This document shows positions 1-6,962 of a DNA stretch of 27,128 nt, in pieces. A program made the position numbers and the translations under genes. The notes under the pieces were generated by a model. The model did no database searches. It had not been told where the DNA came from and worked only from the letters and a program-made list of their open reading frames with translations. The stretch lies in contig CAJMQS010000028.1 of assembly GCA_905215645.1 (NCBI GenBank), positions 1-27,128 of the forward strand, read 5' to 3'. The stretch is from an uncultured bacterium (GTDB taxonomy: Bacteria; Bacillota; Negativicutes; Acidaminococcales; Acidaminococcaceae). Each line of letters opens with the position of its first letter. The first letter of the stretch is position 1.

Positions 1-3
1 GTC

Positions 4-25
4 ATTTTCCTTTTTAGAGGAAAAT
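4..25. repeat. Short inverted repeat at window edge
   Basis: Arms ATTTTCCT (4-11) and AGGAAAAT (18-25) pair over 8 bp with a 6-nt loop. It may be the terminator of a gene outside the window, but the downstream T content is poor, so this is a weak call. Nothing else is visible in bases 1-60. Confidence 0.25.
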
Positions 26-63
26 CTTTGTTGCACTTAGATTGTAAATCCGCCACTGAAGAA

Positions 64-109
64 AAAAGAAAGCTGTTGCATGTGTGAAAATCTCACACAT
101 GCAACAGCT
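64..109 (-). terminator. Rho-independent terminator of azlCD
   Basis: A perfect 17-bp stem (71-87 with 93-109, 5-nt loop) lies just beyond the azlD stop codon. Read on the minus strand it is followed by a T-rich tract (61-72), the classical intrinsic terminator form. Confidence 0.9.
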
Positions 110-117
110 CCCTCTTT

Positions 118-456
118 TCACCCAAATACCGTCTGGACCAGGAACATGTACAGCACTGTGCCCCCAGCAATGGAAAGGAGCATCTGGCCTTTCCATTGCT
201 GGAGGGCCAGGGTGACCGCAAGACTCAGGACTTCCGGGACACCGTGGCTGCCAGAGAGAAGTTTCACATCTTTCAGGCAGTACACCACCAGCATGGCGAA
301 GACCGCACAGGGCAGGGCCTTGCCCAGGTACTGGATGAGGGGCGGGGTGGCCTTTTTCCCGGAGAACAGGAGAAAGGGCAGGAAGCGGGTGAGCATGGTC
401 CCTAGGGCACAGAGAGCGATGGTGATGACCTGCTGGTCAAAAGGCATATCCGTCAT
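118..456 (-). CDS. azlD: AzlD-family branched-chain amino acid transport protein
   Basis: Small subunit (112 aa) of the AzlCD type of branched-chain amino acid exporter. The protein is almost wholly hydrophobic with about four membrane segments and has the family's Thr-Arg-x-Leu-Pro-Phe segment near residues 23-28. The length is normal for AzlD (about 100-110 aa). Its ATG lies one base after the azlC stop codon, so the two are cotranscribed and probably translationally coupled. AzlC supplies the larger membrane subunit. The gene ends 8 bases before a strong terminator hairpin. In Bacillus subtilis AzlCD exports leucine analogues; the substrate here (Leu, Ile, Val or another neutral amino acid) is inferred from the family only. 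Confidence 0.9.
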   Translation of the reverse strand: MTDMPFDQQVITIALCALGTMLTRFLPFLLFSGKKATPPLIQYLGKALPCAVFAMLVVYCLKDVKLLSGSHGVPEVLSLAVTLALQQWKGQMLLSIAGGTVLYMFLVQTVFG

Positions 457-457
457 A

Positions 458-1147
458 TCAGCTCCCCTCCTTTTCCAGTTTGTTCCGCAGGAGCAGCAGT
501 ACGGCCAGGATGGAAACCATGGTGGGGATCATGAAGGACTCCGGACCGAACAGCAGCAGGCAGATCAGGGAACACCCCAGTCCCACGGCAGCCGTTGTTT
601 TCTGTCTTTCTTTTTTCAGCTGTTCCTGGAAAATCACGGCAAACATGGCGGTCATGACAAAGGAAAGACCTTTGGTATTGAACTGGAGCAGCCCGCCCGC
701 CAGACCACCTAAGGCGGCCCCGCTGACCCAATAGAACTGGTTCAGCAGGGTAACGAACACCATGAACCAGCCCCGGTCCACATCCGGGGGGATATCTGCG
801 GTATAGTTGATGGAAAAAGTTTCATCACACATACCGAAGATCAGATAGGGCTTTTTCCACCCCATTCCCCGGAACCGGTCCAGCATGGCAATGCCGTAGA
901 ACAGGTGGCGAGCCTGGACCAGCAGACTGATGACCAGGGTCTGGAGGGGTGCAAAGGGAGAAAGGAGCAGACGCACGGCGATGAATTCCAGCGAACCGCC
1001 GAAGATGGTCATGCTCATGAACATAGGGTACCAGAAGGAGAATCCAGCAGAATGCATCAGGATCCCATAAGCCAGCCCCAGGAACCAGAACCCGGCGAAA
1101 ATGGGCAGAGTATGGGGAAAAGCAGCCAGAAAAGCTTTGCGTTTCAA
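458..1147 (-). CDS. azlC: AzlC-family branched-chain amino acid exporter subunit
   Basis: Large subunit (229 aa) of an AzlCD amino acid exporter in the cytoplasmic membrane. Family signs are the N-terminal Pro-rich first helix (AAFPHTLPIFAGF), the FGGSLEFIAV segment near residue 50, and the QARHLFYG segment near residue 78 followed by an acidic GMCDETFS turn. The reading frame starts at TTG (1145-1147), with an AGGAGG ribosome binding site 11 nt upstream. That site sits in an almost perfect small palindrome (1152-1164), which could lower initiation. No ATG in frame gives a full N-terminus. An extended -10 promoter lies about 55 nt upstream. No attenuator or T-box leader is visible. Confidence 0.9.
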   Translation of the reverse strand: MKRKAFLAAFPHTLPIFAGFWFLGLAYGILMHSAGFSFWYPMFMSMTIFGGSLEFIAVRLLLSPFAPLQTLVISLLVQARHLFYGIAMLDRFRGMGWKKPYLIFGMCDETFSINYTADIPPDVDRGWFMVFVTLLNQFYWVSGAALGGLAGGLLQFNTKGLSFVMTAMFAVIFQEQLKKERQKTTAAVGLGCSLICLLLFGPESFMIPTMVSILAVLLLLRNKLEKEGS

Positions 1148-1199
1148 AGTGAGGAGGACCTCCTATAAAATTTCGAGTATAAGAAAAGTGACGTAAAAT

Positions 1200-1208
1200 A
1201 TTATACCA
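1200..1208 (-). promoter_or_regulatory. Extended -10 promoter for azlCD
   Basis: On the minus strand the sequence reads TGGTATAAT, a consensus extended -10 (TGnTATAAT). No good -35 hexamer is found 16-18 bp upstream, as is normal for extended -10 promoters. Confidence 0.6.
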
Positions 1209-1249
1209 TAGTTGGTAAGCACCAGGGCGGATTCCTTCATTCCAGGTAT

Positions 1250-1272
1250 GTGTCATCAAGTTCTCGGTGAAA
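1250..1272. repeat. Left terminal inverted repeat of the IS
   Basis: Reads GTGTCATCAAGTTCTCGGTG then AAA. It pairs with 2432-2454; the core AGTTCTCGGT is identical in both ends. Confidence 0.7.
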
Positions 1273-1673
1273 CCTTCATTGCCGTATAGTTATTCAGAAA
1301 TAGGGTCAAAAATTTTTTATCACTGCTTTGACGGAGACGACGTAGGGGTTTCGCCGCAGGCAAACCCGTCCCGGCCTCCCAGAGGGAAAAAGTCCTCCTA
1401 TACCCGTACTGACCTGCACCTCACCCTTCCGCCGGGAGGGCAGACCCGTTCGTCCCTGGCGGGAGGCTCACAGCCTATCGCCTTGCCCTGACGGTCAAAG
1501 GCTGCGGCTACGGACCAGGAAGCCAGATGGTCTCGCCCGCGTGCTCCTCCCGTGGAACGACCACTGTCGATGTTATCCCGCCGACTCCTCCTGGGCCTGC
1601 CCTCCCAGCTCCCGGGGTATCGACGTATACTTTCACAGAATGCCAGCAGGGGCGGAATTGGGGACCGTTCTCA

Positions 1674-2340
1674 TCACCAGCTCAGTGCTGCGGCCAAATG
1701 TCCCATGGGACTGCTGCTGGGACCGTAATTGGCAATCATACACTGATGGGCACCTACGTGAGAGACGAATACCGGCTTTTTCAGCGCTTCCCGCACCGCA
1801 TCCCGGTACTCTTTCCGGGTTTTCATCGGTATACCGCGTAAGTCTCCTGCCAGGGCCTGCTCTAAGTCATCGTTCTTTAGGCCACTGATCACCTTAATCA
1901 TCGCCAGACCGCCTCTATAGCTCCAACGCCGTCCCTGCTTCTTCATCCGATAGGTATACATCCGATGGTTGCTTTCACAAGTCCCCAGCCCTTTCCGACA
2001 GTCTTTCAGTCCCTCCCTTGTGATGGAGACGGTCAACCATACCTCGCTTCCTGACCCACCCAAGCCGCTGACGGATTTTCTCGTTTCATGGTACCGGTCC
2101 CGGAAATGCTCGTGACGCTGGCTGCCTTCTGCCAGTTTATCGAACACATCCTTCGTATATCCACTGCCCCCGTCACTGTTGCTCAAGACGGTGCACCGAG
2201 ACAGGTCGTTAAGTCTCCAGAGCCTGGGCGAAAGCCTGGCACTGGAGCTCGATTCCCCGCCGCCAGAACTCCCTTTCCAGTGCCAGCCCGTTGGAACACC
2301 CTTTTATTAAGTTGATGAATTCTGATACAATGAAATCCAT
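1674..2340 (-). pseudogene. Broken ISLre2/UPF0236 transposase
   Basis: Two pieces of one transposase are in different frames. The N-terminal piece starts at ATG 2340 with AGGAG just upstream and runs about 44 residues (MDFIVSEF...ELQCQAFAQALET) to a stop near 2209. The second piece runs from about 2220 to 1674 and carries the family's catalytic-region hallmarks: LSNSDGGSGYTKDVFDKLAE and HEHFRDRYHE. In intact members (about 450-500 aa) roughly 150-200 residues separate these segments, so an internal deletion with frame change has removed the middle. The C-terminal piece ends in HLAAALSW and may also be truncated. It should be inactive in cis, although its ends could in principle be used by a related transposase elsewhere. 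Confidence 0.8.
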
Positions 2341-2412
2341 GGAAGACCTTCTCCTATCTATAGTGTTGGTGTCGAGACTTATACTATAAGATGAAGGTCT
2401 TCCTTTTTGCAA
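2341..2412 (-). promoter_or_regulatory. IS promoter and fold-back hairpin at transposase start
   Basis: Minus-strand promoter: -35 TTGCAA (2407-2412), 18-bp spacer, -10 TATAGT (2383-2388). The 11-bp arm GGAAGACCTTC (2393-2403) inside the spacer is perfectly complementary to GAAGGTCTTCC (2341-2351), which directly precedes the start codon and touches the AGGAG site (2351-2355). Transcripts entering from outside would contain both arms and fold over the start; transcripts from the IS promoter would lack the first arm. Confidence 0.55.
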
Positions 2413-2431
2413 GTTTATAAGGGATTATTCA

Positions 2432-2454
2432 TTTTACCGAGAACTATTTTACAC
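2432..2454. repeat. Right terminal inverted repeat of the IS
   Basis: Its reverse complement reads GTGTAAAATAGTTCTCGGTA then AAA and matches 1250-1272 at 18 of 23 bases. Confidence 0.7.
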
Positions 2455-2468
2455 TAAGTTCTGAAGCG

Positions 2469-2503
2469 GCTGCCACCGGCTCCCGAATGGGGGCTTAGGC
2501 AGC
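2469..2503 (-). terminator. Nested hairpin at the MFS gene end
   Basis: GCTGCC (2469-2474) pairs with GGCAGC (2498-2503), with an inner GC-rich stem around 2479-2494. The MFS stop codon lies in the structure. There is no T-run on the minus strand, so it may be a weak or Rho-assisted terminator or a 3'-end stabiliser. Confidence 0.35.
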
Positions 2504-3697
2504 ATCTCCTTTTATCTTTCCGCTCATGATGCTGGCAAATAGGCACAGGGCCATGTCCAGGGTCCAGAGAGCTACGTAGGATCCTGTCTGTTGGACCAGG
2601 ATCCCGCCCAGCCAGGCACTGGCGAAGGCTCCCATCTGGTGTCCCAGGAACAGGACCCCCATGAGGGTAGCCGCCTGGGTGATGAAGAAATGTTCATGGA
2701 CCAGGCCGGAGGTGGGGGATACGGTGGCATCCCCGGTAAAACCCAGGCCAATGGCAAACAGCACGCCGGTCCAGAAGGTCTTGGGGAGCAGGAACAGATA
2801 GAATCCCACCCACATGGCCCGGAATCCGTAATAGAATCCCAAGAGCTTCCCCTTGGCCATCCGGCTGCTGAGGTACCCGGACAGCAGAGCCCCTAGGATG
2901 GTGGCCAGACCGTAGACGGAAAAGACCCAACTGGCCGCCTGGGCGGGAATCCCATAGGAAATGAACTGGGAAAACAGGTGAGATTCGATGATCACCATGT
3001 GGAACCCGCAGGTAGAAAAGCCGGCTAGCAGGAGACGGAAGGTCCGGTTCCGAAATACATCTTTCCAGGACTTGTTTTCCTGGAGCAGGGAGGCTTGTCC
3101 TCTTTTTTGGGAATCTCGGGATGTGATAAAAAGAGCGATGGGAAGCAGCAGAGCAAAAGGCAGCAGCAGGCTTTCCAGTGTCCCGGCAACTCCTTTCCAG
3201 GCCAGCAGCTGTTGGAGCAGGGGGGACAGGAAGAACCCACAGAGACCGGCAGAGGCGTTGAGCATCCCGGCCAGCATCATGGCATTCTTCCGTCCGGCAA
3301 AATAGATGGCAGAGGTAAGGATGAGCCCAAAAGCCAGTGCACCTGCTCCGATGCCGAAACCAATCCCCAGGGACAGGAATAGGCCGGCAAAGGAATGGGC
3401 AAAGGTCATGCCCAACAGGCTGCCGGCCATGAGGAGGACGCCCAGCAGCAGTACCAGCCGGTTGGAAGTGCGGGCCGCCAGGAGCCCGAAGAAAGGCTGG
3501 GTGCACCCAAAGGCAAGCTGCATCACGGCAATGCAGAGACTCACATCTTTGTAAGAAAGTCCGGTATGGACAGCAAGAGGCTGGAGCAGGATTCCGATAT
3601 CCGCCCGGAGTCCGCCAGTCATTCCGTACAGCAGACAGGCCAGGAGCCCGAAGCTGATGACCTGGCGGAAGGTCAGTTGTTTTGCTTCGTTTGTCAA
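2495..3697 (-). CDS. Major facilitator superfamily transporter
   Basis: A polytopic membrane protein of about 400 aa with some 12 hydrophobic helices in two halves and a polar central linker near residues 200-215, the standard MFS design. A typical MFS loop 2-3 region is seen near residues 65-85 (FGLLAARTSNR). The substrate cannot be told; the general look is that of single-polypeptide anion/drug-type MFS carriers. An ATG at 3721 extends the frame by 8 codons into the end of the M20 gene but has its GAGG only one base away. TTG at 3697, 10 nt after AAGAGG, is the more likely start. It follows the M20 amidohydrolase gene by about 17 nt, so the carrier probably imports or exports the substrate or product of that hydrolase. 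Confidence 0.85.
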   Translation of the reverse strand: MTNEAKQLTFRQVISFGLLACLLYGMTGGLRADIGILLQPLAVHTGLSYKDVSLCIAVMQLAFGCTQPFFGLLAARTSNRLVLLLGVLLMAGSLLGMTFAHSFAGLFLSLGIGFGIGAGALAFGLILTSAIYFAGRKNAMMLAGMLNASAGLCGFFLSPLLQQLLAWKGVAGTLESLLLPFALLLPIALFITSRDSQKRGQASLLQENKSWKDVFRNRTFRLLLAGFSTCGFHMVIIESHLFSQFISYGIPAQAASWVFSVYGLATILGALLSGYLSSRMAKGKLLGFYYGFRAMWVGFYLFLLPKTFWTGVLFAIGLGFTGDATVSPTSGLVHEHFFITQAATLMGVLFLGHQMGAFASAWLGGILVQQTGSYVALWTLDMALCLFASIMSGKIKGDAA

Positions 3698-3713
3698 AGC
3701 TATATTACCTCTT

Positions 3714-4970
3714 TTATACATTCCTCTTCGCCAGGCGCTCCACTGGTTCTGGGTTGGGCGTGAATTTTGGATCGAAGTCGGTGTTCAGGAAGGCCAGTGC
3801 ATAGGCCACGCCCATGGCGGCGCCGGTCATGAGGCCTGTTTCATCCATGTCGAATTCCGGGGTGTGGTGGTTGGCCCCGCAGCCCTTTTCTGGATTGGCG
3901 ATGCCGGTAAAGGCCAGGACTCCAGGGTATTCCTGCAGGAACAGGGCGAAGGATTCTGAGGCCATCCAGGGCTGGGGGTCCTGGAGCGCATCGCTGCCCA
4001 GGGCCTCCGCAACCGCCTTTCGTCCCAGCTGGGCGCAGGCAGTATTGTTCCGGGCCTCGAACAGGGCTTCGGGCATATGCTGGATTTCCGCTTCACAGCC
4101 GTAAATCGCTGCATTGCCCGTCAGGGCCTTTTTCAGGAAATCCTCAAAGGGTTTCCCGGCCTTTTCGTAATTGAAGAACCGGGCAGTGCCGCCGAAGGTC
4201 AGGTCTTCCGGGATCACATTGTACTTTTCCCCGCTGTGGACGAAGCCCAGAGAGAAGGTGAGGCATTCAAAAGGATCCACTTTCCGTTGGCGGAATTCGT
4301 TCAGCTGCTGGTACAGGGCGGCAAAGCAGTCCATAGGGTTGTTGGCCAGGTCCGGTCGGGCCCCGTGGCCGAAGGTCCCCTTCAGCCGGATTACAAAGGA
4401 ACAGCCCCCTCCCATGACAGCTCCGGGGGTGATAGAAACTTTCCCGGCCGGCAAATCCCACCGCACATGGGTGGCGTAGCAGCCGTCGATCTTCAGTCCG
4501 GATTCCTTCACGATATAGGGCAGCAGGTTCTGGATATCCCCGCTTTCTTCTTCTCCCCGTTCAAAGCACAGCACCACTTTCCCGGTAAAGGCTTCACTGT
4601 GGGCTGCCAGGATCCGAGCGGCAGTGAGCAGCATGGCCATGTGGCCGTCGTGGCCGCAGGCATGGGAGACTCCGGGCACGTGGGAGATGCAGACTTTCTT
4701 TTCCTTTAGGTTTTCCGGGTTTTCGGCAATGGGGAGGGCATCGGTATCCGCCCGCATGAGCAGGGTCTTCCCGGGTTTGCCGCTGTCGATGATCCCCAAA
4801 AGGCCGCCATCGGGGACATTGATGGTAGGAATCCCCAATTCCTTCAGGTAGGCTTCAAGAAAGGCGATGGTATGCACTTCCCGGCAGCTCAGTTCTGGGT
4901 TTTCATGGAAATGACGGCGCAGCCGCACCGTTTCAGGATATTCCGCTTTTGCCAGTGCAAGGATATTCAT
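3714..4970 (-). CDS. M20-family amidohydrolase / metallopeptidase
   Basis: A zinc-type M20D amidohydrolase (hippuricase, N-acyl-amino-acid or aminobenzoyl-glutamate hydrolase group), 418 aa, cytosolic. Metal-site motifs are visible: DTDALP at 75-80, HACGHDGH at 103-110 (Cys105, His107), and the acid pair Glu140-Glu141 in RGEEESGD. The family's usual DMDALP has Thr in place of Met. The ATG at 4970 is chosen because AAAGGA lies 8-9 nt upstream and the N-terminus aligns with the family; an ATG at 5033 would add 21 residues that overlap the promoter. It is first in a two-gene leftward operon with an MFS transporter. The probable role is removal of an acyl group from an imported N-acyl or dipeptide-like compound. 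Confidence 0.88.
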   Translation of the reverse strand: MNILALAKAEYPETVRLRRHFHENPELSCREVHTIAFLEAYLKELGIPTINVPDGGLLGIIDSGKPGKTLLMRADTDALPIAENPENLKEKKVCISHVPGVSHACGHDGHMAMLLTAARILAAHSEAFTGKVVLCFERGEEESGDIQNLLPYIVKESGLKIDGCYATHVRWDLPAGKVSITPGAVMGGGCSFVIRLKGTFGHGARPDLANNPMDCFAALYQQLNEFRQRKVDPFECLTFSLGFVHSGEKYNVIPEDLTFGGTARFFNYEKAGKPFEDFLKKALTGNAAIYGCEAEIQHMPEALFEARNNTACAQLGRKAVAEALGSDALQDPQPWMASESFALFLQEYPGVLAFTGIANPEKGCGANHHTPEFDMDETGLMTGAAMGVAYALAFLNTDFDPKFTPNPEPVERLAKRNV

Positions 4971-5010
4971 AAGCAGGTTCCTTTCTCTGTGGAAATTGCG
5001 ATTTTCTCCT

Positions 5011-5019
5011 AGTATACCA
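5011..5019 (-). promoter_or_regulatory. Extended -10 promoter for M20-MFS operon
   Basis: The minus strand reads TGGTATACT, an extended -10, about 40 nt upstream of the ATG. It is back-to-back with the cdaA promoter 8 bp away. Confidence 0.55.
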
Positions 5020-5026
5020 CGGATGA

Positions 5027-5055
5027 TTGTCATTTTTTCGACTTCAGCGTATAAT
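5027..5055 (+). promoter_or_regulatory. Sigma-70 type promoter for cdaA operon
   Basis: TTGTCA (5027-5032), 17-bp spacer, TATAAT (5050-5055). The leader to the cdaA start is about 70 nt and no riboswitch fold is evident. Confidence 0.75.
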
Positions 5056-5134
5056 TATAATATTATATGTATGGGATTTTCTGTATTGGAATGAACTAGA
5101 TAGAAGAAGACCATACAATGAAGGAGGCTGAAGT

Positions 5135-6004
5135 ATGGGAGGACATGTCCTTGGTTTGATCCATACCGTGACCATGCTGGATGTGATCGATATCCTGGTG
5201 GTGGCGTTTTTCCTGAATAAATTGTATCAGATGCTGAAGAATACCCGGGCGGCATCCCTGGTGAAAGGGCTCCTGATGCTGCTGGTGATCATGCTGATCA
5301 GCAAATGGCTGAACCTGTATGTGATCAACTGGATCCTGGAAAAATTCATGACGGTGGTCATGATCGCTCTGCCGGTGGTATTCCAGCCGGAACTCCGACG
5401 GGCCTTGGAACAGATCGGTCGGGGGAAGCTCTTCCGCCGGAGCACGGTGCTCGATGAAATCCAGGTGGAAAATATGCTGGAAGCAGTGGCTACCACGGCA
5501 GACGACCTAAGCCGGAACAAGATCGGTGCACTGATGGTCTTTGAACGGGAGACCGGTCTGGATGATTACATTGAAACAGGGATCCCCATCGATGGATTGA
5601 TCAGTACAGCTCTTTTCGAAAATATCTTTATCCCCAATACGCCTCTCCATGACGGGGCCGTGATCATCCGCGGGGATCGGATCGCTGCAGCCAGCTGTCT
5701 CCTGCCCCTGACAGAAGCCCGGAACTTGAGCCAGGAACTGGGGACTCGGCACCGGGCGGCTATCGGCCTTTCCGAACAGACCGATGCCCTGGTGCTGGTG
5801 GTCAGTGAAGAAACTGGGACCATTTCTCTGGCGCGGGGAGGAGCTCTCCAGCGCTACCTGACCCACCGGGATGTGAAGGACCTGCTGCGGCCGGTGATGA
5901 AAACCCCCATGCTGAATTGGAAGGATACCATCCTGGCCAAACTGGGAAAGAAGCATCCCACTTCCGATGACCAGAAAGGAGGCGGCAGCCATGGTGAAAG
6001 ATAA
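5135..6004 (+). CDS. cdaA: Diadenylate cyclase CdaA
   Basis: Makes cyclic di-AMP from two ATP; membrane-anchored in Firmicutes. Three hydrophobic helices occupy about residues 10-95, then a linker, then the DAC (DisA_N) domain at about 100-265. Both catalytic signatures are present: Asp173-Gly-Ala (in LHDGAVII) and Arg205-His-Arg (in GTRHRAAIG). The 289-aa length is slightly above the usual 270-280. The start has a strong AAGGAGG site 7 nt upstream. The gene overlaps the downstream cdaR start by 14 nt, the usual cdaA-cdaR coupling, in which CdaR binds and modulates CdaA. Normally glmM is third in this operon; here a FAD protein is. Confidence 0.96.
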   Translation: MGGHVLGLIHTVTMLDVIDILVVAFFLNKLYQMLKNTRAASLVKGLLMLLVIMLISKWLNLYVINWILEKFMTVVMIALPVVFQPELRRALEQIGRGKLFRRSTVLDEIQVENMLEAVATTADDLSRNKIGALMVFERETGLDDYIETGIPIDGLISTALFENIFIPNTPLHDGAVIIRGDRIAAASCLLPLTEARNLSQELGTRHRAAIGLSEQTDALVLVVSEETGTISLARGGALQRYLTHRDVKDLLRPVMKTPMLNWKDTILAKLGKKHPTSDDQKGGGSHGER

Positions 6005-6962
6005 CCAGACGCCCAACCGGAATTCCTGGCTGGTGCGGATTATGTCCGTGGTCTGCGCCTGCATCCTGTGGGTCTATGTGATGAATGAACAGAACCCGAT
6101 TACCACCAAGACCTTCCAGGTACCTCTTACGGCCCAGAACTTGGCAGAAGACATGGTGGTGAAAGACCTGCCGGAAACCGTCAATGTGAAGGTCAGCGGC
6201 ACCCGGTCTCAGATTGCCGTGCTCCGGGAAGGGGATATCAAAGCTTTCATCGACTTTACAGATGCTCCTAAGGGGCGGAATACCTATAACGTCCAGGCGT
6301 CTACCCGACTGGGAGAAGTGGCGGAAGTGACACCCAGCCTGCTCCAACTGGAAACGGATTCCCTGGCAGAAAAGACCATGACCCTGGAACCTCGGATCGT
6401 AGGCGTTCCCAACAGCGGGGTCACCGTCAGCCAGATGGATCTGGCTCCTACTCAGGTGACCATCAAGGGAGCCAGCGGTCGGATTTCTCAGGTGGACAAG
6501 GTACTGGTGATGGTTGACATCAGCCACCATGACCGGAACTTCTCTGCGGAAGCTACAGCAGTGGCCGTGGACCGGACAGGACGGGAAATGTATGATGTGA
6601 AGGTGGTGCCGGGCAAGATCAAGACCACTGTGACCATTGTGCGCCAGCTGGGAACCAATGATTTCCCTGTAAAAGCCAATATGTCCGGTAAGCTGCCGGA
6701 CGGGGTCTCCATCAAGAGCGTGAAGATCACTCCGGACAGTGTACGTCTGACGGCGGAACCTAAGGTGCTGGGCGGCATCCGGGAAATCCTCACGGCTCCC
6801 ATTGTCCTCAACAATATCACCAGTGATGTGGAACTGAAGATGCCTCTCCAGATCCCAGATCAGGTCCTGGCGGATCAGCACAGTGTCATCGTGGAAATCA
6901 CTTTGCAGAAAGGAACGGAACAGCAGGATGCCAATAAAGCCGGTGGAAATCAGATTCAATAA
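5991..6962 (+). CDS. cdaR: YbbR-domain protein CdaR, CdaA regulator
   Basis: Single-pass membrane protein (323 aa) with a short cytosolic N-terminus, one transmembrane helix at about 13-31 (WLVRIMSVVCACILWVYVM), and an extracytoplasmic part built of repeated YbbR domains (about four). The first is recognisable as TFQVPLTAQNLAEDMVVKDL...VKVSGTRSQI. CdaR interacts with CdaA and alters c-di-AMP synthesis in Bacillus, Listeria and relatives. ATG 5991 is chosen over ATG 5967 because AAAGGAGG lies 8 nt upstream of it. It overlaps cdaA by 14 nt and runs 35 nt into the next gene, so translation of the operon is tightly linked. Confidence 0.93.
   Translation: MVKDNQTPNRNSWLVRIMSVVCACILWVYVMNEQNPITTKTFQVPLTAQNLAEDMVVKDLPETVNVKVSGTRSQIAVLREGDIKAFIDFTDAPKGRNTYNVQASTRLGEVAEVTPSLLQLETDSLAEKTMTLEPRIVGVPNSGVTVSQMDLAPTQVTIKGASGRISQVDKVLVMVDISHHDRNFSAEATAVAVDRTGREMYDVKVVPGKIKTTVTIVRQLGTNDFPVKANMSGKLPDGVSIKSVKITPDSVRLTAEPKVLGGIREILTAPIVLNNITSDVELKMPLQIPDQVLADQHSVIVEITLQKGTEQQDANKAGGNQIQ

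Larger units (their letters stand above)
1250..2454 (-). mobile_element. Decayed ISLre2-like insertion sequence
   Basis: A 1.2-kb element holding a UPF0236/ISLre2-type transposase remnant is bounded by imperfect inverted repeats: 1250-1272 and 2432-2454 match at 18 of 23 positions, with a shared core AGTTCTCGGT. No flanking target-site duplication is visible, so the insertion is old or one end has been rearranged. The element is shorter than an intact ISLre2 (about 1.5-2 kb), in line with the internal loss in the transposase. Bases 1273-1673 carry no convincing gene; short open frames there are fragmentary. Confidence 0.75.

Noticed and set aside
80..712. A 210-codon plus-strand frame opposite azlD and azlC
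   Set aside because: It begins within the terminator stem and is antisense to the recognised azlCD pair.
1527..1888. Plus-strand frames of 104 and 115 codons inside the IS remnant
   Set aside because: They are opposite the transposase remnant or in decayed sequence and show no family features.
1242..2462. Target-site duplication around the IS remnant
   Set aside because: The bases flanking the inverted repeats (ccaggtat and taagttct) do not match.
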